From Ramichloridium luteum (Eukaryota; Ascomycota; Dothideomycetes; Mycosphaerellales; Dissoconiaceae): DNA of 64,000 bases. The DNA lies in the NCBI GenBank assembly GCA_002368545.1, contig MTSC01000017.1:1-64000 (forward strand). Reading direction: 5' to 3'. The notes beneath the pieces were generated by a model, which saw only the letters and a list, made by a program, of their open reading frames with translations, was not told the origin of the DNA and ran no database searches. The position numbers were made by a program, and so were the translations under genes. This document shows, one piece after another, positions 51,963 through 61,648 of the stretch; position 1 is the stretch's first letter; the number at the start of each line of letters is the position of its first letter.

Positions 51963-53164
51963 GCCGAAAAAGAGATCTATTCAGAATCCATCTCTCGCGA
52001 TGAAGGCCGGTCGCGAAGTTTTCTCAGCAAGAGACGAATACAAACCGATCATATCGGAGGTGGCCAGGTGAGTTGTCGACACCGCCGTGCATTGCGCATT
52101 GGCGGAAACCGCGCGATATCTGCTGACGAACAGCCGCTAGTTTATTTGGTTCATCGCAGTACTCTGACTTCAAAATCAGATGTGGCAGCCATTCGTGGTC
52201 GGCTCACAAGGCCATCATTTGCACCCGATGCGAATTCTTTGATCGAGCTTGCAACGGAAGCTTCAAGGTAAAATACCTGGCGACAAAGTCCGTTTTCCAC
52301 ACTCAGGTAGCTCACTGTTCGTCACGCTAGGAGGCAAAAGAAGGTCAGATTGACCTTTACGATGACCCCGAGGTCGTCGATGCCATCCTTCGATATATCT
52401 ACACCGGAGCATATGACGACGATCGATATGCGTACACCTCCGCTGACCTGGAGCGTACCGATCCCATTTGCCTCAATGTGCGTGTCCACAATGCTGCCGA
52501 CAAATACAACCTTCCAAGGCTTTGCAGCCTTGCTCGACAAAAGTTCGCTCGCCGCGCGGACAAGTCATGGGCGACACCAGCCTTCGCTGATGCAGTCTAC
52601 GAGGTGTATACAACGTCATATATCGTCGCCGATGATGACGGTGTCAATCCCGTTGAGCACGAGATCCCCCCTGGCTCCGACATCGACAGCTTCAACTTGA
52701 CAACAACGACGACCATAACACATCGCAATGCCGCCACAATGCCTAACACCATGCGCCGAACGATCATTGACACCACGATGTCTCACCTCGCCGCTTTCAC
52801 GACCTCGCAGTCACCTCCGATAGCAGCGCTTCGTAGCCTCCTCTACACGCTTCCCGCCTTCGCCGCCGACCTTTGCATGGCGCAGCTCCAGAGATCATGG
52901 CAGATGAAATCATACTCTACTCCATCATCCCCAACCTGTTTGGCATCGGGAGCGGCATCATTAGCGGTCAAGACTGTCACGACTACGGACACAGGTGGCG
53001 CCGGCGACCATTCCGGCCATATTACGGAGCTGTACTGTTGTCCCAAGTGTGAGAAAGAGTTTTTGGTGAGGGACCCGGAGATGGAGATTGAGTTTGCGTG
53101 TCCGAGAGTCCAATGTGAGGGTCGAGTTGGGTGGGATGAGCGACTGAGCGAGTCGAGAACTTGA
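51963..53164 (+). CDS. BTB/POZ domain protein 2 with C-terminal zinc-ribbon-like cysteines (5' end unresolved)
   Basis: Supported exons: one ending at 52067 (open back to about 51963), 52160-52267 and 52331-53164. The BTB fold is clear: YSDFKIRCGSHSWSAHKAIIC, intron, EAKEGQIDLYDDPEVVDAILRYIYTG, VRVHNAADKYNLPRLC. A Thr-rich middle is followed by a C-terminal CPKC ... CPRVQC pair pattern near residues 240-265 of exon 3, likely one zinc site. No in-frame ATG is found in the first piece, and an AG at 51961-51962 could be an acceptor, so a further upstream exon with the start is expected. Acting as a Cullin-3 adaptor or transcription-linked protein is possible from the domain alone; the role is unknown. 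Confidence 0.68.
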
Positions 53165-53535
53165 CATGTAATATCTTGGCAAGGAGATCAGTGGTGGTTA
53201 ACGCAAGAATATTTGATGTCGTAGGTCGGCAATGCCATGGATGCCTAACTGTAATTGTTCAATGCCTTGACTGTATGATTAGTGGATCTATTTTGACGAC
53301 GTTCTGTGCTGATGTGTGCGCTACGTGCTTGCCATTGAGGTGAAATTGCTTGCGACATTCAAGAGCTGGTCTCGCTCACCTTGCACGGCTCTTTTTCCTG
53401 AAAATTTTGTTCCAGGACAAGATCCGAGTTCCTGTTTGTTCCATAAACAACGGATGATATCCTCAGCCTTCTACCAAACCTGCTCACTCACTTCCATCTG
53501 CACCCATCCTTCCATCCACACCTGAACACTCAACG
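53165..53535. other. Intergenic region
   Basis: Between BTB gene 2 and the first BTB relic. Nothing is recognised. Confidence 0.5.
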
Positions 53536-54355
53536 ATGGACGCACTCACACCGGAAGGCGAGTACTCGGATCTCGCTCTCTTCGGCGGTCCCAAAGGGCA
53601 TGAGTAATGGTCCTCCATCCGAATAACCGCAGCTGTTGGACTGACCACATTATGAAATGCAAGCAAGGCGTCCTTGACCACAGATTGCACAATAAAGTGA
53701 GGCGATAGAGTCACGGAAGTGAATACAACCATCATCGGCAAGACTCCTAGCTTAGTAGGGAGGAGGATCGCGGAATACAAGGTTGGTGACATGTGTTGGT
53801 CCGCTCTTCCCACAGAGCTGATCCTGACTTCACAGAGAACAAATAATCGTTGCATCTCAAACGAGGATCGCCGTCCGCTTACATTTCACGCAATGCTCAA
53901 CTTCTTCTCGACTACGAGGTGCCTGGAAACTTCTTCACCCATGAGGGCGTAGTGGTCGTTAGCTTCATATTTGAGGTTCATGTCAAGATGTAAAAGCTGG
54001 GGAAAGATTATGGTACCGCCAATCTCAAGCTTCAAGCGGGCAGAAAGATCACACAGCGAGTCGAAACTTGGCAGTCGACACAGTGAGTATCCGACGAGAA
54101 ATGTTTATCAGTCGGCTGATCAGTTTTCCAGACACTTTTCGAGGCTTGGCGATCATCTGAAAGAGTTGGAGGATGGGATCCGCAATGACGACTCCCGTTT
54201 GCTCCTGCATTTACAGCACTATTCGGCCAACTTCGATGGCTTGGGGGATTGCGTTCTCGACACGATTGTCATCAGCGCGGCGCGAATAACGCTGTTGCAG
54301 AAACAGAACGAAACTATTATTCCTCGGCGGGGAGATCCTTCTCTTTTGGTTTGAT
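53536..54355 (+). pseudogene. Decayed BTB-domain gene, relic A
   Basis: It starts with a normal-looking BTB opening (MDALTPEGEYSDLALFGG) but meets a stop at 53605-53607 and further stops beyond. Later pieces still read as BTB: RRPLTFHAMLNFF, then in another frame the VPGNFFTHEG region and VHVKM-stop-KLGKDYGTANLKLQA, where the TAA at 53991-53993 replaces the usual aromatic of a VxMYxLGxxY-like motif. A final open part (54120-54355, RHFSRLGDHLKELEDGI) resembles BTB-protein C-termini. Several stops and at least one frameshift mean it cannot make the full protein. Confidence 0.6.
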
Positions 54356-54699
54356 ATGATGGATGGTGGGTGGCAGTATATAGTGTATGTGTGTTTCTAC
54401 TTGGACGAAGTTGCCAATCGTCTACCGTTGAATAATCATCCTGTAGTTTCCCTTGTCGCATGAAAGCTTTGCACCTTGCAACGGATGCATCCACTTCTGA
54501 CAATCAATCACAGCCATAGACTCGACGATCCTTGGGACGGAAGGCACCCCATTAGCGTTACTTCAAATGATGGGGAACTGGTCATTGATGAGCCCACTGA
54601 AGCATACGTCTTTGGGCCAGCAACAAGTTATACCGACCCATAGCCACATATGCCTTCAATCCAAAGTCTCGTTCTGTTTTGACTGACCGGTTCCCCTTC
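54356..54699. other. Intergenic region
   Basis: Between two BTB relics. No gene is recognised. Confidence 0.5.
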
Positions 54700-55180
54700 T
54701 GTTATCGCTCTCTACAGCAAATACAACGACCCATATCTATCAGATTGCGTGATGCCATGTCAAGACCGAGGCCTTTCCCGTCACTCCGCAACTATATTCA
54801 AACATCTTCTGGAATTCTACGATGCGATATACGGATATTCTGTGAGTCCTGGTCTTCAAACTGATACGCCGAGCCCTGTCTGCTTCAGCTGACCATGCGC
54901 GTACAACGCACTCAAGATCGGACTTCGCTGCGTGGTAATCAACGACCACGAGCCAACAGCTGTACCAGCGACGATCTCTTTCCTGTATCTTGGTCATTAT
55001 GATAGCCCGAGCGGAGACAAATCCGGCGGGGAGGGCACGCTCAAATGGCGGCCTCCCTCATTCCATTGCCGGGTGTACAACTTGGCGACAGCATTTGAGC
55101 TCCAAGAGCCTGAAAGCAACTCGCGACTGAATATTCAGGCAAGTATCCATGTCTCTTTTCGTCATTGTCACGGTTGAGCT
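54700..55180 (+). pseudogene. Decayed BTB-domain fragment, relic B
   Basis: Broken pieces of a BTB domain: YNDPYLSDCVMPCQDRGLS with RHSATIFKHLLEF (about 54720-54835), then VVINDHEPTAVPATISFLYLGHYD (54930-55005) and FHCRVYNLATAFELQEPES (55060-55120). These match the order YSDxxxxC, HKAVL, EDDPxAVExxLxYLYTGxYD and HxxVYxLAxxYxxxxL of fungal BTB proteins. No start-to-stop frame joins them. The copy differs strongly from relic A, so the two are not a recent duplication. Confidence 0.5.
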
Positions 55181-56015
55181 CTGCTGATCCCGTCTGTAGC
55201 AACCACGATATGAGGAGCGGCCGAACAAGTGTTTGATACCAGCAAGTGATGAGTATTTGGCAAAAATACGTGGTTACGCGAAGAGCTGCAACGCGTGAGA
55301 AACAAGTTCTCAGGGTTCGATAAAATTTTGGGCCGCAGGTTTGTGTTCGGAGAATGGCAAACTCACCGATTTCGCGATGCAGAAAGGCGTGGTCATGCCG
55401 CTGGCGCTTCGAGCGCGAGAATGAGATGCGGATTCCTTAGGTGACGACACGAGCAAGTATCAAGGCAATTTGGTCGCCAGTTGCGCTTCGTGTGCATGAT
55501 CCGAGGGGTATCGTTTGGTTTGAGCCTACGTGATAGAGGCAGACCAGAGGTCGAAGTCACGGGCAGCTAAGTCGGTTCTCTCAGATCCAAACTGAAGGCA
55601 ATGCTAGTTATAAGATCCACAATTAAGGGACCATCGTGGCCATATGAGGTGCTGACTACAAAATATCTGTTCTCACGGCGGACGAGTGAGCACTGACCTC
55701 GTAATCGTGGCAGAGAGTGATCGTGGTTGGATGTGTGCTCGGAGACACAAGTTCGACTAGATGCGCAGAGTTCTTGATTCGAACCCAATGCTGTATCCTT
55801 GAAGAAGCTGCTTGCAGTCAATTGGCTACCGACACGGCACGGTGCTCGTGTGAAACCAGCATGTACAGAGCTGAGTTGCGCCCCGATTCACCCGGTATCC
55901 TGCTGTCAGCCAACCTCACTTACTTCTGTTTCTTGCGCCCCAGTCACCACTTTCTTCACCTCCACACTTCCTCACATAACAATATCAATCAACTAGCAAC
56001 GATCATCGAACAATC
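55181..56015. other. Intergenic region
   Basis: Upstream flank of BTB gene 3, with a CT-rich last 100 bases. No gene is recognised. Confidence 0.5.
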
Positions 56016-56966
56016 ATGGCGTTCATTGCCCCGGATATTATCACTCGCAATACAGCATTGAACTCGCACCCAGCAAACATGGAACAAAGGAGGTTCGTGA
56101 CCTGTGCTCGCTCCGATAGTTGGGAGACTGGCGTGCTGATCGATCACAGCCATCTCTTCCTGAACGACGAGACTACATCAGACTTTGTCATGAAATGCGG
56201 CAACTGCACCTGGCGTGTTCACAAGGCAGTCTTGTGGGCTCGCTGTCCGTCCATCGTCTGGGGCGTTGGCGTCAGTCGCTCTGCAAGTTGACATGATACG
56301 TCAACCAGTCTTCAATCGCTGACTCTTTTCTAGAACGACCAACGTACTTCGCTCGTCATCCTCGATGAGGCCCCGGAGAACATCGAGGCACTTTTGACCT
56401 ACCTCTACACTGGAGAGTACAACGCCGATGAGATTCTGGAGACGCAGTACGGAAAAGACCATCCTTCGTGCAAGCCGCTTGCCTTTCATGTACACATCTA
56501 CCTGATCGGCTCCAAGTACAATCTCGATCGTCTCTCGCAAGTGGCCCAGAAGAAGGTCATGGAGCGGGCGGGCTATAACCAACCGTTCTTGGATGCCGTC
56601 CGCACCATCTTTGATGCCAATCTCAGCGGCGTCCCCATCTCCGGCCTCCGCAACGAAGTAGCTTCCTTCATCTTGAAGCAGAATTGGAAGCTTGCTTCGT
56701 CGCCATCGTACCAGCAAGTCCGCGACATGATGGCAGAACTTCCGCTGCTGACCTCTGCCATCTGCATGGTGCTGCTGCAGGAGCGCGAGCAGGGATATTC
56801 TTACGGATCGCACTTCTTCTGCACGCACTGTCGTCAAGGCCATCGCCTCGTGGTCACTCCCGTCGTTGCCACGCCACTGTGCCCAAAGTGCCGAATGCTG
56901 ATGGTACTGAAGGAGACATTTCATCAGAAGAGTCCACTAAGAGCCATTGGTCGCGCTCGCTACTGA
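56016..56966 (+). CDS. BTB/POZ domain protein 3 with C-terminal CxxC pairs
   Basis: Two exons, 56016-56270 and 56334-56966, with a 63-base intron (GTCAGT to TTTCTAG), giving 295 residues. The BTB domain spans about residues 50-160: TSDFVMKCGNCTWRVHKAVLW before the intron, then SLVILDEAPENIEALLTYLYTGEY and FHVHIYLIGSKYNLDRLSQVA. The C-terminal helical part ends in FCTHC (Cys248, Cys251) and CPKC (Cys268, Cys271), a plausible zinc ribbon. The intron falls at the same place in the BTB fold as in BTB protein 2, which supports common descent. The start ATG sits in ATCATGGCG after a CT-rich leader. The function is not known. Confidence 0.82.
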
Positions 56967-57781
56967 AAGAGAAATGCGAACGGATATGACGATTACGATG
57001 ATGGCCACTCTGCAGAGCCGCGCGATGCCTCAACAAAACAGCTATCAACATCGGCTGTCAAGAGCAATCAGTGTCACGTTGGGACATCCAAAAATATAAA
57101 GAACATCCTGCTTGACGGTACATTGGCGTTCGGGAACGAGTTTTTGATGCACTGATTCGATATTGGCAATTGGCAATTAGCAGTTGGGTTGATCCTGCGC
57201 AATTGCTGCCAGGAGAAGCCACGGTTCGCCTGTCAGCTTGCACACATGGTGGGCGTTCTCAAACTTTGCTTCTTTGGCTCGGTCAGCATTGAGTAAAGCA
57301 TTCATTCCGAACGGGGGCGAAAATGCAACACTTGAGCGTAGTATTTCTTTCAATTAGCACCGCAAGCTATGGGCTTGCAGACGTATTTCCAAATGAATCG
57401 ACACTCGTTCAAAGTTGCGCGTCAACACATGGTCTGTGCAAGCACTCTGCTGGTAGACGTACGTGCTGAAAAGCCCAGGTGATCAGCAGATCTTGAGACG
57501 GAGTTGAGTGCAATCAAGGTCCTCCCTAAACTTGTACATGTGTCGCTGTGTGATCGGTAGCGCTGATTGCGTTCGACTTAAAGTGCAGCACTCGCTCAGG
57601 ATGTTGTTCGGCGTGCGGACTTCACATCAACGCCGCAGGGGAAAAGAATGGCAGGTCAAGCGAGCAATCTTGGCATGCGTCGAGGGCTGGCCGTCTCCTC
57701 CTGCACGCGAGCAATGACCACTACATTTCATCATATCCACCTCGGTCATTGCCTTCATTCTCAACATTATCCCCGTCTACG
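56967..57781. other. Intergenic region
   Basis: Between BTB gene 3 and the uS7m gene. Small frames only; nothing is recognised. Confidence 0.5.
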
Positions 57782-58993
57782 ATGCCGGGCTCAACGAAGG
57801 CAGTCCCTATGATTCGCAGCTGTGCGCTGCGACCACGACCAGTTGTGGTCTTCCGCCACGCCAATGCTACCATTGGCCTAAACCGAAGTGCGCAGCGGAC
57901 ATTTGCGGACAACAAGAGTGAAGAACTGCCGAAAGCGAGCGCAGGCCAAGCTGGACCAACTTCGGGACAGCAAGAGCATGTTAGTGAAGAAGCAGCGAAG
58001 ATCGCCAAAAGCCAGGGCGGCGAGGGGCCAGACATCGAAGGACAAGGCACACCGGTACAGGAGGTAAGTACACCCCTTTGCTATATCAGGAGTAAGATAG
58101 TGATTGACTGTGCTTAGATCCTGAGAAATGAATCGGAGACGAGGAAGCAAGCGCCAAAGGTCATGAAGGATCAAGCCAAGAACAGCAATGTCATTACGAA
58201 ACCCTCAACGCGGCCCTTTTCTACCCTGGCGAGACGGCAACAGGTCTGGACTGACATCCGCGCTGCTACTTCGTCTTTAGACCTTGCTATGATGCCGAAT
58301 CGAGACCAACAGTGGGAAGCATACCGTGGAATGCTGGGACTAACGGAAGGATCTGAACCAAAATACAATGAAAGCACGATAAAGAAGGTTTTCAACAAAG
58401 AGCTCTTTAAGCCTGTCCCAGGTATTGTGCATCACGCTCCCGCCACACCGCTCCCTCGCGAGTCGATCAAGGACACGCGGTACGATCCTATCGTCGAGCA
58501 GTTGACGAACCTTATCATGCGCGATGGTAAGAAGGCCACTGCGCAGCGCAACATGGCCGCCATTCTCAACATTCTCCGCACCAAGAGCCCACCGAAATAC
58601 AGCCCGACCCGTGCGCTTCTCCCAGGCGCACCTCCCGCGGCGCACCTCCCACTTCACCCTGTGCTCTACCTGACGCTGGCTGTGGACAGCGTAGCACCAC
58701 TGCTGCGCATTCGTGCGCAGAAGGGCGCCGCAGGCGGTGGTACCGCGCTGCAGATTCCCGTTCCGCTCGGACTCCGACAACGGAGACGGACTGCATTCAT
58801 GTGGATCCTTGACGTCGTGTCAAAGAAGAAGGGAAAGACGAGTGGCAAGGACATGTTCGCACAGAAGGTTGCCGACGAGCTCGTCGCTGTGGTGGAGGGC
58901 AGGAGTGCAGTGTGGGAGCGGAGAAATGCGGTGCACAAGCTGGGTACCACTGCCCGAGCAGCGCTTAACTCCAGCTCTGGACGGAGGAGATAG
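57782..58993 (+). CDS. RSM7: Mitochondrial small ribosomal subunit protein uS7m (Rsm7)
   Basis: Two exons, 57782-58063 and 58118-58993, with a 54-base intron, giving 385 residues. The N-terminus is a likely mitochondrial presequence (MIRSCALRPRPVVVFRHANATIGLNRSAQRTF) and is followed by about 150 less conserved residues. The uS7 fold occupies about 225-380: YDPIVEQLTNLIMRDGKKATAQRNMAAILNILR, LTLAVDSVAPLLRIRAQKG, LQIPVPLGLRQRRRTAFMWIL and FAQKVADELVAVVEG. This protein binds the 3' domain of the mitochondrial small-subunit rRNA. Fungal uS7m proteins share the long N-terminal extension. The start is the first ATG of the frame after a non-ATG open stretch. Confidence 0.93.
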
Positions 58994-59627
58994 AACCCTG
59001 ACCGCGGAAGCACTGGTGGAGGTCTCGGTATGCACAATTGGACGACAGCACGTTTGTTATACGCGCGACCTTTTTGTACTTTTATACACTGCACATGATG
59101 GATAACTTTGTACATTTGTCCAAGTCGATGACCATCAACACCGATATATCCTCGGACCAATCTAGTGCTTGCGGAGTAATCAGAGAAGTGCATCCTGAAT
59201 GTCAGGTTAAAAGCTCACCCGAGGACGAGTCCACCTTCCCGTTGTAATGGAGGCACGTCCGGCGAGTCAGCAACATTGCCGACATCAGTCCAGTACAAGT
59301 CACATATATGCACGAGCGCGGCACAGCAGAGCTTAAGCTGACAGCAGGTATTACTACATTGGTAGGGCACCTTCCAAGTTGCCAAGACTCCCGCGTTGCG
59401 GACATGATGCAACAATCACATTCTTGATGGTGTCCAAGACGAGATTCAAGAATGTTTCACAATGTTCGAATTCGTGGTTCACGTTAACGCATTAATGTAC
59501 AAGTCTGCCGTGCAGCCGGCCCCAAGCAATATGTGGGCGTGCTCACTTCAAGTGCAGGATCTCCAGAAGATCATGGCGGGCGAAGAACGAGCGGTTCTTC
59601 TTGCCAAGGATGTCTGTACGAGCGCGA
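58994..59627. other. Intergenic region between converging genes
   Basis: 3' flanks of the uS7m and MFS genes. No gene is recognised. Confidence 0.5.
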
Positions 59628-61648
59628 TCAGTATTCGGGAACTCTCATGAGGAAACGAGGCGAAGGCTTACACATGGGAATCGTGGACGCGCAAATGGCA
59701 ATCTGGATGTATCCGAACATGAAGAACATGTCCTTGCTGCCGAGTTCGATGAACCAGTCGAAGCCCTTGTAGGTGATGGCGAAACAGATCATATTCTTGA
59801 AGATGACCAGGACAGTCAAGCCTTCGACGGTGAGGTCGCGGTATCCGTCAATGATATACTGAGCCGAGACGATGGCGCCGAGGGTCATACCACCAACCAC
59901 GAAACCAAACATGACGTCCGGCGCAAGCCAGCCGTACTTGGCATCGGCGCTGAAGACGCCGAAGCCGAACAGGCCACTGACGCCGAAGAGCATCATCGGG
60001 ACAACGAGAATCATGCGGAACTCAGGCTCGAAGATGCCGTTGTTGCGGCGGGTCATCCACCGGGCGACCGGGTCACTGATCGCGCCGCCCAAGACGAAGG
60101 CGAGGATGGCACCAATGAAGGCGCCGGCGTACATGTATCCAGTCTCGACCTCGGTGAAGTTGATCTTGATCGTGAGGATAGCGAGCGAGACACCCATCAT
60201 CGCCACCCAAGCAATCATGGCACCTTGCACCATGGCGGCCCACAGGAAGGCTGGCTGGAACATGAGCGGAAGAGGACGGACGAGCAATTTCCAGAAGTTT
60301 TCGTTCGACTTGCGGCCCGTGAAGATGGCGAGGTTCTGTGCCGTAAGGAGCTTGCGCTTGGGCATGTGCTCGGTGTGAGGGTATGGCGTGTATGAGTTGG
60401 TCCGGATCCGCTCGACGCTGGTTGATGAAGGGTTCTCATCGATCTTGACATCACTGCTGAATGAGCCCGGGCCGCCTTCCCTGACGGCGAACTCCTGCTT
60501 CTCGGCTCCCATTTCAGACGGTTTAGACCCAGGCCGTGACACCAAGTTGCAGGTATCACTTTCGATATCGCGATTGTAAGTCGTCTCCGGGCAGAACAGG
60601 TACACAAAAGGCAGTACTACGGCCGTGAAGATGGCGACCATCCAGAATGTCCATTGCCAGCCGAGGGTGGCGGTAGCCCTGCAAGAGAAGATCAGGTTAG
60701 TCTTGACGTTCTCTGAAGATAGGGCTGGTTCGGTGAAACTGACTTTCCAACAATGACAGGCGTGAAGAAAGCGCCGCCGAACAAGCACAAGTTACTCAGT
60801 GCCATTCGAGCACCGCTCTCGTGGACGTAATAGAGTTCTCCGACCATGGCATTGACCAGACCCTCGAATGGTGCAAGACCGACACCCTACGCACGGATTA
60901 ATTCGTCACTCAGGCTTCAGCAGGACCAACCGCGAAGACTTACCTGCAGGGCACGAGCCGCAACGAGAGAGTTGTAGCTCTTTCCGCTGCAGCCACCCCA
61001 AATCGAACTGATGATGATGATCACAGTTCCGAAAAGAATGAGCCATCGCTTTCCCTACAGCCAAATCTGTCAGTAATGCCACGACATGATTGTAGAGACA
61101 TCTGGGGCGGCCTACCCAAACTCTGGCGAGAGGAACCATGAAAGCACCAGCGACACCGACGGCGAACAAATGCCACCCGGTGAGGAGTGCCATTTCCGTT
61201 ACACCGTACTTGTACTCATACCACGACATCAGCGTGATCGTGTTCGCTGCCAGCAGCGGTGACAGGGTCGACGCGAGGACGGAGAGCAAGCAAAGCAGAA
61301 AAGTGATGACGTCCCGTTGCCATAACGGCCAGTTCTGATCGATTGTGTCAGCCCGAATGGTTCGGCGTACAGCATCACAGCCAAGAGGGGTCTTGCTGAA
61401 CCTACCAGCGGATCATCGGGACTGTCACTTGGTTGCGGCACCAGAATGATGCCGTCAGCGGTCTTCTTCAGCGGCCGGCCGTCGGCCCTCTCGCCGGGCT
61501 GTGCATTTCCGAGCAGGTCATCGAGGGTAGCCGTTCCTATATCGGGGGAAAGAGATCGTTAGAACATTGCCACGTCCATCACACAAGAGGCGAGGGTAAT
61601 ACCAGGCACCGGGTCGATTTTCGTATCGTTCAATACACCGAGACCCAT
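59628..61648 (-). CDS. MFS transporter (HOL1-like fungal family)
   Basis: Six exons: 61648-61603, 61536-61406, 61334-61116, 61054-60944, 60886-60744 and 60678-59628. All introns are GT-AG and 57-71 bases; the product has 566 residues. The start MGLGVLNDTKIDPVPGTATL with DGIILVPQPSDSPDDPLNWP is typical of the HOL1-like fungal MFS group. About twelve membrane helices are visible (for example FAVGVAGAFMVPLARVWGKRW with the loop 2-3 signature region, LILFGTVIIIISSIWG, FWMVAIFTAVVLPFVYLF, MYAGAFIGAILAFVLGGAI), with a long cytosolic loop of about 90 residues between the two halves. The carried compound is unknown; relatives move organic cations, polyamines or drugs across the plasma membrane. No biosynthetic gene is adjacent to suggest a product. 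Confidence 0.92.

Noticed and set aside
55740..55800. Possible tRNA because of GATTCGAACCC
   Set aside because: The flanking bases do not form a T-stem or acceptor stem on either strand.
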